From Macrocybe gigantea (taxonomy: Eukaryota; Basidiomycota; Agaricomycetes; Agaricales; Callistosporiaceae): a DNA stretch of 64,000 bases. Positions within the stretch are counted from its first letter, which is position 1. The number at the start of each line of letters is the position of its first letter. Below the pieces are notes generated by a model. It was not told the DNA's origin and made no database searches. It worked only from the letters and a program-made list of their open reading frames with translations. Below are positions 1-12,615 of the stretch, one piece after another. Position numbers and translations under genes: made by a program. Location of the stretch: positions 493,516-557,515 of the forward strand of contig SJRY01000255.1 in assembly GCA_011319805.1 (NCBI GenBank), read 5' to 3'.

Positions 1-2
1 GG

Positions 3-1139
3 AGACATGATGACGATGCTTATGACAGACGTCGGGATGATCTTGACCGAAGCTACAGACCGGGGGCGCGTGCCGCAGATCTGCATGACGACAAGACGAG
101 ATTGAGGGTGAAGTCTCGTTCTCCGAGACGCAGGAGCCCAAGCCCTTACAAGAGGCGAAGTCGGAGCCGTAGCCCTGCCGAATACCGACGAAAACGAGGT
201 CGCAGCCAGAGCCGCAGTCGCAGTCGTAGTCCCGGGCGGAGCAAACGTGAACGATTGCGATCCGGTTCGAGGGGTCGTGCTGCTCGCGCGAGTAGGTCAA
301 GGTCGCGATCGAGATCTGGGTCGAGAGGTCATAAAGGAAAGAGGAGCAGGAGTCGATCAGTATCAAGCTCTTTTGATGATGATTCAGACTCGCGTTCGAG
401 GAAGAGAAAAAGCAAAAGAAAAGAAAGAGAGAGAAAAAGAAGTAGGAGTAGGGAGAGGAAAAAGGAAAAGAAAAAGGACAGAAAAGATAAGAAAAAGGTG
501 AATTTCAACTAATTTCCTGTCATAAGTCCGCTGAGAGAACCAGCAGAAGAAGTCGGTGTCTGGCGCTTCGCATTGGGGAAAGTATGGCATTATCTCCGAG
601 TCGGAGTAAGCATATCTTTTTGAGTGAGGTGATGAAATGGATCTCACTTCCTCCGATAGCTTCTTCAAGAAAGACCCCGAATTTTCGGCTTGGTTAGTCG
701 AAGAGCGCAAGATCAATCCTGAAACAATATCAAAGGACCAACGAAAGAAAGAATTTGCCAAATTCGTCGAGGATTTCAATACGGGTAGGATGAGCACACC
801 TCTGCATGGCGCATATGATTAACACCCTGTATTTCAGCTACACTACCTCACGAAAAGTACTACAATATGGCTACCTACGACCGGCGCATGGCAGCACTCC
901 GTCAAGGCGAATTTATTCCGCCATCTGACGACGCATACGACCCAGACGCGGATCTGAAAGCGATCAAAAGCGCCCATAAAAAGAAGGTGGATCATCAGAG
1001 CTATCTGAGTCGCGAGCAGCTGCTTGAATTGAGGAAAGTGCAAAAGGAGCGAGTCGAGGTTGGGAAGATGAAACTGCTCGGGATGGACATTAAACAGAAC
1101 ATGGGCGTTCGGATGGATGGTAGTACTTTCGACGACTGA
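3..1139 (+). CDS. RS-rich nuclear protein related to SCI1 (5' end outside window)
   Basis: The frame is open from the left edge, so the start codon is missing. Inferred exons are <3-497, 547-605, 660-784 and 838-1139, with GT-AG introns of 49, 54 and 53 nt that keep frame. The first exon encodes an Arg/Ser dipeptide-rich and then Lys/Glu-rich tail typical of splicing-associated nuclear proteins. The joined C-terminal part reads WGKYGIISESD, then FFKKDPEFSAWL, then FNTATLPHEKYYN. This order of blocks is the conserved module of plant style cell-cycle inhibitor 1 (SCI1) and its fungal relatives. A role in nuclear RNA processing or cell-cycle control is inferred from the family only. The acceptor of the first intron could be 543 instead of 546; both keep frame. 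Confidence 0.75.
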
Positions 1140-1265
1140 TATGTATTTCCACTGTATTTGTCTGTATTTACATCGAGAGTTATGACGTCCGCAGGCGGCC
1201 GGCACGGCACAGGCCGAAGCTAATCAAAGCCGCTTGTGCTTTCGTTGTCGTCGCTGTCGCCCACA

Positions 1266-3107
1266 ATGAGCTCAGAGCGCACCGACGTCGTTGTCCTCGG
1301 AGCCACAGGATTCACGGGTAGCCTTATCACTCGCTACCTCTATGCCCACCCACAGTACAAGCAGGGCCTGTTCTCTTTCGCTATAGCAGCCCGCTCGCAG
1401 TCCAAGTTGCACACTCTCGTTCAGCAGCTGTCGCTTCCAGCCACGGTCAACACCATCCAGGTAGATGTAACGGATGACGCGCAGATTGAGCATGTCGTCA
1501 AGTCGGCCAGGGTCGTCATAAATACCGTTGGACCTTATTGGCACTGGGGCACGCCTGTCGTCAGGTTTGTGCTTTATTCCTGGGGATGACCAGATGTGCT
1601 AAACCAGTGGTCAGAGCATGTGCGAAGAACGGCGTACACTACGTCGACCTCACTGGTGAAACGCATTGGATAAAGGATATCATTGACAAGTTTGTTGATC
1701 TGCCTTGTCGTTGTTCTGGCATTATTGACCTTCCCCAGATATGACTATCTCGCAACGAAAACTGGGGCAGTAATCGTGACTTGCTGTGGCATGGACTCCA
1801 TTCCCTCAGATGTGTCTGCGTTTCTTTCAAACAAAAAGCTCAAGTCCCTCGGTACGTCCTCCTGCCTCCTCATTTGTTCTCGGCAACGTCATTGATTATC
1901 TTATTAGGCCCCTACGACGCGGGAATGTCCATAACAGCGCATGACATACGGGGAGGCGTGTCAGGCGGGTCGTTTAGCACCGTTATGTCAGTCATTGAGG
2001 ACGTTCCGAGAGACAAGCTCCGAGAAAGTAGCATTCCATATGCTTTGAGTCCAGGTCTCCTTCGTTTCCCGTGTCGCTTTTATTTGAGCTAAGCCATACA
2101 TCGAACAGTTCGCAGCGAGCTACTTCCGACCTTCAAATTCCTCTACAAACTTCCTATAAGCAGCTCAAAGACTATACATGGCGGTTACTTCTTCATGCAG
2201 CCGACCAATAGGGCTCTGGTGGAAAGAACGTTCGGATTGCTCGAGATTCAGGCTTTAGATGGTACATTATCTTCTGGCAAAATGCACTACGGCAAATGGT
2301 ACTGAATCTTTCCGGTCAACATAGCTGAAGAATATCTTCGTGGGGCAAATACCTCACGTGTTATTGCAAACTCCGCAGAATTGCAGAGGGAACGATATGG
2401 CCCTAAATTTGCATATGACGAATTTTTGGTGACCTCTTCAGCCTTCTCAGCTATCCTGCTGTCTACAGCCTCGGCAGTTGCTTTTGTCATGCTAGCCTTC
2501 GTGAGACCTGTGAGTTATTTTCCATTCCATCACGTAGCATCATTTTCTTTTCTCATTGAACAATCTTTTCCATGCAGTTCAGATGGTTCATGAAAAAGAT
2601 CATGCCAAGTCCTGGAGAAGGGCCATCTGACGAGTTCGATTTTTCTGTGATCCTCACAATCATGAGATTTATGTTCCTCCACCTAGATACATGGAAAAAG
2701 GCCACATCACAAGCACAAACGTCACAATATCTACATCTGATCCTCCTGTACGAATCAAAAGTGTATTCAAGGGGAACGGTGATCCCGGCTATCTTTTGAC
2801 TGCCAGTAAGTCGGCTGGGACTATGATGAAAAAGACCTTTTTTTAATCTGACAACACCGAATCACTTACAGTTATGATATCGGAATCTGCGTTATCGTTC
2901 TTGCTCCCTCCCCCATCGAGGACTAGTGCATCACATGTTCCCCCTGTGGAGCTTCCTATTCTTGCTCGCAGAGGCGGTGTTTTGACGCCCATGACTGCCT
3001 TAGGGGATGCTCTTATCGCACGACTCGCAGAGACGGGCCGTTTTCAGTTTGAGACTGAGGTGCTCGACTCTGAGCTCCGAGCCCCGGAGCCGAAGAAGAC
3101 AGTGTGA
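1266..3107 (+). CDS. Saccharopine-dehydrogenase-like (trans-acting enoyl reductase type) oxidoreductase
   Basis: Nine exons join in one frame: 1266-1564, 1615-1689, 1739-1851, 1908-2054, 2109-2261, 2325-2509, 2578-2633, 2687-2805, 2872-3107. They give 460 aa, a normal length for this family. The N-terminus has a Rossmann nucleotide-binding signature (VVVLGATGFTGSL). Downstream blocks are VINTVGPY, YVDLTGE, a CGMDSIPSD block and GGVSGG, all family landmarks. A hydrophobic stretch around residues 300-320 may anchor the protein to a membrane or lipid droplet. The family is NAD(P)-dependent and related to lysine-pathway saccharopine reductase, but most fungal members have no assigned substrate. 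An in-frame ATG at 1236 is possible; 1266 begins right before the conserved domain. Intron 7 (2634-2686) uses a weak donor, GTTCGA. Confidence 0.85.
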
Positions 3108-3561
3108 TCCTCCATTTACATTTCGCCCACTTGTCTCCTCCTTTGCTTGTATACTGCATGGAACGCTTAGCCGTCCCTTGATACAGAGCGCTCATCTGAT
3201 ACTTTGCCTAGTTTGATCTTGTACTCCCATGTAATTTTTGTTTGTCTTTCCGTTTCAGTACACTACGACATTAATAGACCATCATACGATAGTTTGCAAC
3301 ACCCCATTTTCAGTGCCATCATTGCGGGTTATATTGAGTGAAACAAGACATGCTGTTTTAGAAGGGTTCGCAGTCTCTAGAGACCTACAGATTATAATTT
3401 GGCACATCAAGAGCTACAACAATAGTATCAAATGATACATGGTCAGTGAGAAAAACGATACAGTTGAGCAGAACGGTTCAAGAAAAATAGGTTGAGGAAA
3501 TTCAATTCGACAGTGGAGCTGTGGGGATTTCGTAAATTTGTAACCTACGACGTGGAATACT
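3108..3561. other. Intergenic region between convergent genes
   Basis: The oxidoreductase and the coiled-coil gene run toward each other here. I see no coding frame of interest, RNA gene or repeat; it presumably holds both 3' untranslated regions. Confidence 0.5.
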
Positions 3562-6313
3562 TCATCGTCTTTCCGTGTACATGGAAGACGAAGTCGACGC
3601 CGCTCTCGAACGCCTCGACATAACTGGACTGGCAGAAGCGCCTGCACCGGCGACGCTTCCCCCAGCGGCGCTCGTGGGCCGAGCGACGGTCGGCTGCGGC
3701 GCCGCACCGAGGTTAGGTGGGAAGAAAGCAGGGTCGAGGTATGTGCTCGGGTCGTACTTTGCGAACGACCCCATCGATCGCAGCGACACGTCCGACGCCA
3801 CCCGGTGGATCGTCTGCTGTGCGTCTCGTCCAGGAGCTGTGCCCGATGCGTAGCCTTCCGGCAGGGCCGAGCCGTTGTTCTTGGGCGTCATCGCAGGGAG
3901 AGCGGACGCTGAGACGAGGCTGCAGACGCGATGCTCTCCACGCGCGCGTGCGGACCGCCAGTACCACTTGGAATCTTCGTGCTCGGCGGTCGCGGCGTGT
4001 TGGACGCGGACCTGAATGGGTCGTTGAACACGGGCTGAGTTGGCTGCCAGACACTGCCAGCCGCTGACGTGGGTCGCGAGGGCGTGGCTTGCTGGTAACC
4101 AGGTCGAGGGCTGTAGGTGCTACCATTCGCTTGATGAGTATCTGTCTCTGGGGAATCGTTCGAGGGGAATAGCTGGGTGAAATGGGGTATCTTGGTGAAG
4201 GAGCGACCGGCTCTGGAAGAGGCGATTGGACTTGGCTGTTGGGGCTCAAGAGTCCGTATTCTCTGCCAGAAGCGCCGGTGCCTGGCGTCTCAGTCGTAGA
4301 CTGAGACTTAGAAGAACCATAAGTTAGCAACAAGAGTTAGCAAACATGGAGGTCCTTGAGCTCACGGGAGGTTCGACATTTATGCCTATTTGACTTCTAT
4401 CACTAGATGTATGTTGACGATCACTAGGCTGCAAGCTTGGGCGCCGGCCATGATTGGAGTGCGGAGAAAAACTACCCCCACCAGGCTGGCCTCTTCCGAA
4501 AGCTTCTCGATCTGTGGATTGTGCACCGGCTAAGGGCGCCGGCACTGTCAGTTTGGCAGGCCTATGGGTTGGAGGCAGCGGGATGGTGGAACGCTGACGC
4601 AGGTCACTCGGTGAGAATGAAGTATACAGCAGATAAAGCAGGAAATCAACTAACCGGTGGTTTGGAACTGGCCATAGAAGAGCGCCCGTCGTCAGGCTGA
4701 TGTTTAGAAGTTCTGTTGTCATTGGCCAACGATGGCCTGGAAGCATTCAATATTGGTGTTCCAACAGCATCGACGCTTCGAGAGCGCTCATGCCCTCGAT
4801 TTCTATATGGCGTGGATTCTCGACTTGCCGGATCTTCATTTATGACGTACAGATCTGGCGCCCTGTCACCATATTTCCTCGCCAGACGTGGTGCGACGTC
4901 CCCTGGTGGCGTATCTGAGGCCACATTCTGCGACGTTCCGTTTGGAGCGTTAACAATACCGAGCTGAGACATTCGAGTGGAAACAGACGCCGAATCCGTT
5001 GACGACTTGGGTTGTGGCACCGCGAAATCGCGCACTATCACGGGCGGCTTTGCGGCGTACCAGGAACCATTTTGGTACGGTGGTCCAGCGATGGTGGGGT
5101 TAGGCGCTGACTTGCGCCGGCGCGTCAGCGCGCGGCCGATGGTACGATACCAGGGTTCCTTGCGTTTTTGGAGCTGGGCGCTAGGAGGCTGCTGTACATC
5201 GCTCATAGACCGCCGGAGATCTGACTGAGCCTGCGTGGAAGGAGACTGGTCCCGCGTCAGCGCTTCGTGCTCCGTGGCTGTGACCCATTGTTGCGGTTGC
5301 TGTCCTGGATAACCGTGTGAATCGTAGTTTACCTCTCAGGAGGAGGAATCGGTAACGAATAGACTGTGATAGAAGGAGTATCTGCGCGGGGAATGGAGGA
5401 TTGGGTTGTTCCTTCCGCAGGCTGTGGTCCAGGACGAGGAGACGGTGGAGGAGACGGTGGCGCGCCAACTGGTTGTCCGTTAGTAACGGGGCGATTTTCA
5501 GGAGGACGCGACCTGGCGTTACTCTTGTTGCCGAGGTTGCGCAAAGGCAGCTGGGAAGGTGACGATACATCACTGGTCTGGTCGTTGTCTGCTCCACCTG
5601 AGCCCGTTTGAGGTGGGGGCACACCCTCAGGTACCAACATCGGAGGATCGGTGACGACTCGGTATGTGATGGGCCTGTCATGGCGAAGGCGCTCTGCATG
5701 CCTTATGCTTGGAACGGTGTCATACTCATCTTGCGCGCGCCGGAGCCCGACTTCAAAGCCGCGCCTCCTTCCTTCCTCCCTCGCGGCGGTGACCATTTTC
5801 TCCAAATGCAGCTGCCGCGCCCTAGTCCTCTCTCTCGTGGCCTCTTCCTCCGCCTCGTCTCTCTGCCTCTCGATAGTCCTCAAAACGTCCTGTGCCTTAA
5901 AAATTTCATCCTGAGCAGTCTGAAGCTGAGATTGGTACGCCCTCAGTTCCAATGTGGCTTTGAGCGCTTCGCGCTGGGCGGCTATTCTGCTTTCGCTGAG
6001 TTGTCGAAGATGTTGGATTGTTTCGCGGTTCACCCGTTCTATCGAGGCCGCTCGCTCGGTTTCGGCATCGATGCGCTCGAAAGCGGTGCGCAGCGCCTGT
6101 CGGAGGGTCCGGCTTTCACGTTCTTGATTGACCAATAGGTGGCGCAGTTCTTCGGGTGAGAGGCCTGAGCCTGTCCATCCTTGTCCGTCGTTCTCATGTC
6201 TTCGACCTGCGTGCAAATCGTCGATAGGCGGATCTGAGCCGAGTCAAACATTCATATCATTGTCCTGTTCCATGTGCATTTCATAATCGTGACGGTTTAC
6301 TGTCATTTGTCAT
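3562..6313 (-). CDS. Large coiled-coil, low-complexity hypothetical protein
   Basis: The frame 6233-5329 encodes about 295 aa beginning with an acidic/basic heptad-rich coiled coil (many E, R, Q, A; roughly residues 20-190), then a Pro/Ser-rich part. The only in-frame ATG in that exon is late, so I infer a small first exon 6313-6301 (MTND) joined over a 67-nt intron to 6233. Downstream segments continue on the same strand: 5206-4646 (with KEPWYRTIGRALTRRRK), about 4620-4380 and about 4300-3562, all Ser/Pro/Thr rich. A clean intron links EPP to SQSTTETPGT near 4365-4302. The joins near 5335-5202 and 3960-3890 could not be fixed. No enzyme domain is visible; it may be a cytoskeletal or scaffold protein, which is a guess from composition. 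Confidence 0.6.
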
Positions 6314-6755
6314 GAACCTGCAGTTGAGCGGACTGTCATCAAGGTTCTGATAACTCACCCTTGTAATTCTTGTTCTGGATAAGGAGATGGCGTCGCAATA
6401 GGCATCATTATCACAGAAGAAAAACTGTTGGCAATGACCACCCATCAGCCAAATGAGATGTGCGACAGTCTTCAGGTAAACGGTTACCAAAAATGCTAAG
6501 TGACGAATAAGCCTGGGCAATCAGAGCATCACGACGCACTGCAGATTTTGTGGCCACGATGGCGTTATAACAATATCATAGCCGTTCCTCACTCGTTTGC
6601 AGGTTTTTAGTGTCCAACAACAGTCCACAATTTGGGTAAGAGTCACGTGCAATACATGTAGAGAGTGGGTAATGAGTACGATATAATAAATAAGTTAGAT
6701 AGTTCAAAAAAATCCTTCTTCACATGTAAGAAAGAAAAAAAAACGACCATCGGAG

Positions 6756-7427
6756 TCACAGATAAATGTGGGATGAGTGTATTGCCTGCAACGGACAGAA
6801 ATGAGAAAAATGATGGGATACGTCGAAATCGTTACTCGCAGACTTACTGCTGGTGGTGCAGGTGTCTCCAGCACCTTCTCTCCATCCAAAGAGAACGGAA
6901 TACCGGTTATTCCCGTCATGCTCCATTCCTCTGGCTGCTCAGGTGCTATGACGACATTGTCAAGGCGCGCGGGCGAGCAGCTCAATGCGGGGGACTCTTC
7001 GTCCATTTCGGCGAACATATACTCATCATCAGCAAGGGCATCACATGCGAATGATAGTCCCTTCGATGGAGCACGCGAACGGTGGACTGAGGGGCGTTTG
7101 TAGAAGGGGCTGTCCTCATAGATGTAGATGTATTGAGCGCCTCCTTCGTCAACCTCGTAATCGGAATCCCCGTCACTCTCATAAGATGACGCGGATGGCA
7201 CCAATTCTGGTGTATTCGACAAGGAGTCGATACCAGAAACTCGGCGAACGACGGAATGCTGGATATTTAGCGTCAGCGGACATAACCGCCTGGCAGGAAA
7301 AGGGCCATACATGGGTCACCTTTGACCTGTTTCCGCAACTGAGGTTCAAAGTAAGCCCCTTGTTCTTCGAAGAGAGGCGACGACTAGATGTGACTGTGGT
7401 AGAGGTGCAAGAAGATGTGGATGCCAT
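6756..7427 (-). CDS. Hypothetical protein, acidic, 182 aa
   Basis: Three exons on the - strand, 7427-7320, 7258-6848 and 6785-6756, join in phase 0 with 61- and 62-nt introns. The first 36 residues are Ser/Thr rich. The middle has an acidic patch (SYESDGDSDYEVDEGG) followed by a short Tyr/Ile run, and later another acidic stretch (DDEYMFAEMDEESPAL). No known domain, signal peptide or membrane segment is evident. I do not recognise it; acidic, disordered proteins of this size are common lineage-specific genes in Agaricomycetes. Confidence 0.5.
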
Positions 7428-7943
7428 CGGAGAAGTCGTCAAGTAAAAAAGTGAACAAAGAAGATGGCACCGAAGAAAAGTAAGTGAAGGACTGAACGAA
7501 GGAGAAATCGAATGGAGAGACACCTCTGCAAGCAGGATACTTATACAACTGGGCCAGACGTTTCGAGGTTCAAATGGGATTAGATGGAGAGAGATTCTAA
7601 TGACTGGATCAATCAAGCATCAAATATTGATGTTTTGATGTTACTAACGGGGCATCCCCCATTTCGAAACGGAATTGGAACAGTGTGAATGTGCGTTAAT
7701 GGCGAGATTTCATCGCCTATCCATGTCTCATAGTATTCTGATATGGTTATTGCCTGGAGTAGGTTGCACCGCCTTCATAAGCAAGCATGAAACGGTTGAA
7801 TCGAAACTCGTAAGTCGATATGCTAAGTAAACAACTGAGCACGCTTCATGGTCTAATCACGCTGGTAGTCCAGGTCTAGACAGAACGAAACGAAGCGTGC
7901 TTAATCGGGGCGATCCTTCATGAACCAACTTGGGGAGGTCTGC
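7428..7943. other. Intergenic region, nothing recognised
   Basis: Upstream of the acidic hypothetical and downstream of the LYR gene. It should hold the promoter of the former. No convincing coding frame or repeat is visible. Confidence 0.4.
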
Positions 7944-8595
7944 TTAAGGAGAACTTTCGGTGCTTCCGGGCTTTGAGTATCCTGATCCACGATCTTCTTC
8001 GTGGTACGGGGGGCGGGGCTTGAGCACCGCCCTGCCTAGGGATATTCCATCCCTACCCTCAGCTAACCTGATGACTTCTGTCAGCGGTGCCAACGTTATC
8101 CATGGAACAGGCTCCTTGTCCTTTCGGCGCTTCGACGCGGGGTTGTATGACTCTGGGGATAGATGAGGCGACCAGACCCTCGGAGAATGGACTTGTTGAT
8201 AATGAGTATATTCTTTAGAGATCATCAGGCCAGCATTGCGGGTGATCTGATGACAGAGACCACGGAATTGGGAAGAAGTGTAGAGAAACGCGAGGGTGTT
8301 ATCGACTTTTTGGAGATAAAATGATCAGAGATGAGCTGGAACGCCTTGATGGCACAGCCAACTCACTTCGCTTCTCCCAGACCTGCAACCATTGTCTTTT
8401 TGTCTGATGTGAAGGTCGCTCGGGTTCTGTGCTCAGGTCGTTGATGACTTTCGCCGCCACATCAAAGGTAGGTCTCCAAAGCAATCTGAGGTATTGCGTC
8501 CCGGTTCGATGGTGTAGCGTGGTCGCCGAGCATGTTCGCAGGAACAGGCGGTAGAGACTTGTGAAAGCGGCAGGTAATCGTCGAGGAGAACTCAT
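7944..8595 (-). CDS. LYR-motif protein (Complex1_LYR type), probably mitochondrial
   Basis: Two exons, 8595-8367 and 8305-7944, join over a 61-nt intron (GTGAGT donor) to give 196 aa. Near the N-terminus is SLYRLFLRTC, the Leu-Tyr-Arg tripeptide followed by a second Arg that defines the LYR family. A helical segment WEKRIDNTLAFLYTSS follows at the splice junction. LYR proteins are small mitochondrial accessory or assembly factors for respiratory complexes and iron-sulfur transfer. The C-terminal 80 residues are polar, Pro rich and not part of the core domain. The arginine-rich start (MSSPRRLPAAF) would suit mitochondrial import. Which LYR subfamily it belongs to cannot be told by eye. Confidence 0.6.
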
Positions 8596-9891
8596 ACAGA
8601 TTATGTAATCAGGTCCCGTCGGCTTGACAGCGTTTAACGGTCTCGCTACTTTATCCTCATGGATCTAGCGATGCATCAGCGGTTGCAGCGATAGCTCGCC
8701 TTCGATGAACAGGTTTGGATGGGGTTGTCTGGCCAGACCTTTCTCTTCAGACGCTGCTAACAAGTACAGGATACGAGCCAACTGTTATCAGCTTATTCGG
8801 GATGCCTCTGATTACTGATCCATAACACGACAACGTCACGGTACGTTTTCATTATTCTCTGTTGATAATCGCTGAAGGTCCTCAGACTTGGATGGTTTCC
8901 ACGCTGCATTTCTTTGGTTTCCGTATTTTCAACCCTGCTTTATACACAATAGTTGACAAGGTTATCTTTTCATGTTCTCCGATTGCTGATCCCCCGTTCT
9001 GTGGATGAGGAGGTTCATACGAACTATAATATCCTCTGTCGTTTACGAACGACGTCCGCGTCGACTACATTTATCTCGCGTTGCGAGGCGGAACCTAAGG
9101 AGGGACGAGTTCACTTGCTTTTTTTCGATATTCGATGAGAACACGTACATGGACTAGCTTTCCCGTTGCGCATCTAATGACCTCGCGCCTCAGGACAACA
9201 CACATCCATCTGTCATCTCCTTGCCACTCAGTGGTATACATAGGTTCCGATTTCAGGCCGGACGACATTGATGTTGCGCCTTGGTTGCCACGGAAGGTGT
9301 GGAATACGACTGGATTCTTTTGTTTAGCTGTCGACACCGGTCATTAAGCATTGCACACCTTACGAAGCGCATGCTCCTTGGACGTAGCTGGTAAACTTGA
9401 GGCGGTCATGTTTTTCGGGGACTCACAAGACAATGAGGTCGAGAAAATCTCAACGACCGCGTCCTAATAACGAGTGCGGCCGCGGTTCAAGCGTAAGGTG
9501 TGATTCATGCATTCTCAAAGTATCTTTGACGCCATAGGTCGTCCTCCACGAGGCAAAGCGCGCCACGCCATTGTCGTGCACAACCGTTGTGGCTATAGTC
9601 ACGCTTTGACAAAGGACGGTCAATTCCTTTTTGGAATGGGCCCGCGGATGCAATATGCTTCCAGGAAGCTGTCATGCTTTTGTGGCCAAAGCGTTGGACA
9701 ATGGCAAACCACTATGGCCACAACCCGGAAACATGATCAGCGCTGGGCTATATAGGGTTCTTCACTGTTCGCTTGGTATAGTATCTACTTTTTTTCCGCC
9801 ATATAAATCGAAGCTCGTCTGCACCTGACCAACTCACTATTCCTATCAACCCTCGAAACACAGTATTATTCTCTTACCTTGATTAGATCCC
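8596..9891. other. Intergenic region with putative TATA elements
   Basis: About 1.3 kb with only short chance frames. TATA-like strings lie at 9748-9757 (ctatataggg) and 9800-9808 (catataaat), 80-140 nt before the small gene at 9892. I see no RNA gene. Confidence 0.35.
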
Positions 9892-10308
9892 ATGTATTCT
9901 GACAAACAGGTGCGTCTGCCTTTCTCACCCTCGTCAATGGGCCGAAAGAACCTACGCCCTCATATAAATTCTTCGTCAGCTCCAGTCTAACCCTACAGAT
10001 TCTCACACAACTATTACCACAAAGACTGATTCACATTCGACTCAGCACTCGTCTACCTCTTCTTCATCTCCCGATCCACAAACGCAGGGCAGCTCCTCGT
10101 CTGACAACGGAGAAGCTCCCAAGTACGGGTCATTTTGCACCCCACCCCTCCAACCCCGACTCGAGCAGAGTTCTTCCCGCAGACCTTGGGTTCACCATCT
10201 CGTTCGCAACCAGGCGTTGCGCCGACCAGAGATCCTTATGACAAGGAAGCGCGCCTTCGCAAGTATATTAGGAAACTTCAAGAAGCTGCTAAGAAAGATG
10301 GGGCGTAA
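9892..10308 (+). CDS. Small Ser/Thr-rich hypothetical protein, about 80 aa
   Basis: Proposed exons are 9892-9909, 9986-10128 and 10230-10308. The first two join as MYSDKQ to SNPTDSHTTITTKTDS in phase 0. The third ends in DPYDKEARLRKYIRKLQEAAKKDGA, a charged amphipathic helix, and stop TAA. The middle exon is almost all Ser, Thr, Gln and Asp. The second donor could be 10123 or 10129; both keep frame. Two TATA-like elements lie 80-140 nt upstream. I do not recognise the protein. The helix-rich tail looks genuinely coding, but the splice model is tentative. Confidence 0.35.
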
Positions 10309-11499
10309 ACACCCTAGCCCTAGCAGGTTCGCCGTGGTACTGGGATTCATCGCAGCGCTCGGTCGCGAGTCGACCATGACCAAAGCAGAGCGCGATGCCG
10401 AGAAGGTTGCCGTGGTTCTCGTTACTGTGTATCGTGTATATGTCTTCTTCACTACCCAGTCCTTTGTTTAAATGCCATCTACTTTCAAATATAAGTATGT
10501 GCTATTGCGCTAGTTGAATTCACGTGTTCGAGGAGGAAATTCGATTAAGACAAATAGTCTGGGATCTGTCATCGTGTGATCCTAGGTTCGGCATTATGAT
10601 CATCGGTTTGGGCCTCCCTAAAAGAGTCAAGAATGCGTCGCGAATAGATGTAACTTCCAAGGTTCTTTATATCTCCCGTCCAATTGGCCGGGAAGGTCTC
10701 AGCACATCAGTGTTTAATATCGCATTCTATCGCCATCTATGGCCGTGTGGAAGACGCAGAAAAGTCATCCTTTTCATCCTTTCCCGCATTTCACGAGATG
10801 AAGTTGCCGGCAATAAACCCTTGGGGAAACGATGAGACAGGGCATGGCGTCGGCGCATCAACGGACGCAAAGACTGCGGCGTGCCTGGGCCAAAAGGACT
10901 GTATCGCTTTGTCCTGAAACTCACTTCAAACGATGCCCTGCCGCGTCATAGTCCATACGTTCATCGAAACAAGGCCCGAGTCTCCTCCGAGTCTAACCGC
11001 GTCTCAACATATGATTACGGGCATTTCGAGCGTAATGCGTTGCTACATTATCCTCGCAACCGTGTTTCTCTCACGTCCTGGAATATCCGAAGGACGTCGA
11101 CAGCGTCACCGGACAGGTGCACTGGCACGGGGTTCATCATCTGCCATCTGAACCCAGGTCTCCCCAATCGTTCGCGTACATTTCGATATGCGTTTTGACC
11201 AGCCGATCGATCCCCTCAATTTCAAGAAGCTGGTGCCTTATACACGCCCGCTGAAACTGACGATGAGCCAGATGAGATAGTCGTCCTGCCGCACAAACGA
11301 CGCACCAGTGCAAATCTAACACCTCGGTAGATGTAACCAAGCAGCTCTTTGTACTCTGGATGAGTTTTATCGATGTTTGGGTTCTTCAGGGCTGCTAACT
11401 GCTCTACGGCAACCTTTTTGATGGCCTACACATGGTATTTAGTGGCTTACTCAGGTGATTGACTGTCGTGACTCACAATTTTATTCATGTCTTCCACAT
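10309..11499. other. Intergenic region, nothing recognised
   Basis: About 1.2 kb with frames under about 110 codons on both strands, none with recognisable domains or convincing splice continuity. Confidence 0.35.
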
Positions 11500-12615
11500 T
11501 CACAACTTATCATCGTTGTTCAGCTGCGCTCCAGGATGCCTGCTTTCTTTGACCTTCTTCTCTGTCACTTTGCTAGAACCTGGAACGACTCTTTGCTGTC
11601 GAAAACATCGTCTAGCCCGGCAGGCTTCGTTTTCGCTTTCACCTTTCGCTCTTAGAAGGGACTTCTGGAATTTTGAAGACCCTGCTTCACTACGGTTGCC
11701 GAGGCGCACTTGGCGTCCTAACGCGGCAGTGTTGCTGCCATCGTTTGTGAATCTCTGCCTTTTGTTCGTCGCTTGAATTAGCGAGGCAGAGCGTTTAAGA
11801 GACCCTGCTGCAGGTGCAAGTGCAAGACCGTGTACACTGCTTTTTGTCCGAGTCAACGTCCTTTTGCCGGCAGTATCCGCGGGGGTGGCGTATGCTGGGG
11901 GTCTTCGAGGCGTAGGGTCATCGGGACGAGGGACACGATGCAATGGAAGTTGAACAACGGGGCAGGGAGCGATCCGTGCTACCCTTAATTGCAGAGTGCG
12001 ATTGTTCGAAGCTGCTGTCTTGAGTGCTCGGGCAAAAATCAAGATCTCAGTAGTATCAGGCCCATCTGTATCCTGTAAATCAGAGACAAATATCCGGAAA
12101 GTCTTAATATATGATACATGCCTGTGTCTCCTAGAGCAACCCGTATACCAACATCCGAGTCGGAGTAGGTGGAGGATTCGGAGGAAGTGAATGGTCTTAG
12201 ACAAAATGTATTCTCGAAGTAGACGCGCGTTAAGTATGAGTTTGGATGTATGTCTCTTCGGCGATGGGATCAATCGACTCTGCGAGCGAACGGCGAGAAG
12301 GACATACAACTCAACGCCTCCATTTTCGTCCAAAAACATATTATTCTCCTTCAACGTGACGACCGCAACAAAACGGAGGCTAGGTCTGCCACGCATACTC
12401 TCCAAAGCGAGAGCCAGAGGACTTCGTAAAAGGTGGTTGTTCTTGCTCGATGTGTCGAGTCTGGCCGCGAACGTCAGCCCATCCAAAAGGAGATGCGAAT
12501 CGGGAAGAGACAGTGCGCCGCGGTATAAAAGGCGGTAGATACCGCTATCTGAAGATTCAGAGTGCTTGGAAGCCGTTGAAGGTGAAGTAGAGTCCATGTG
12601 GATGGCGTCTGCCAT
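11500..12615 (-). CDS. Hypothetical protein, up to about 370 codons, basic and Ser/Arg-rich C-terminus
   Basis: One long frame runs from an upstream codon at 12723; the first plausible start is the ATG at 12615 (MADAIHMDSTSPST). The N-terminal part holds FVAVVTLKENNMFLDENGG, which resembles a beta-rich fold. The C-terminal 170 residues are Pro/Arg rich and then basic and Ser/Lys rich, suggesting a nuclear or DNA-associated protein. The stretch at about 12290-12060 is odd in composition and contains GTATGT, GTATAC and CTAAG strings, so in-frame introns may be hidden there. I do not recognise the family. Confidence 0.45.
   Translation of the reverse strand: MADAIHMDSTSPSTASKHSESSDSGIYRLLYRGALSLPDSHLLLDGLTFAARLDTSSKNNHLLRSPLALALESMRGRPSLRFVAVVTLKENNMFLDENGGVELYVLLAVRSQSRLIPSPKRHTSKLILNARLLREYILSKTIHFLRILHLLRLGCWYTGCSRRHRHVSYIKTFRIFVSDLQDTDGPDTTEILIFARALKTAASNNRTLQLRVARIAPCPVVQLPLHRVPRPDDPTPRRPPAYATPADTAGKRTLTRTKSSVHGLALAPAAGSLKRSASLIQATNKRQRFTNDGSNTAALGRQVRLGNRSEAGSSKFQKSLLRAKGESENEACRARRCFRQQRVVPGSSKVTEKKVKESRHPGAQLNNDDKL

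Noticed and set aside
5608..6138. Long + strand open frame of 176 codons
   Set aside because: It is the antisense shadow of the coiled-coil exon; the - strand frame has the heptad pattern and continues into other exons.
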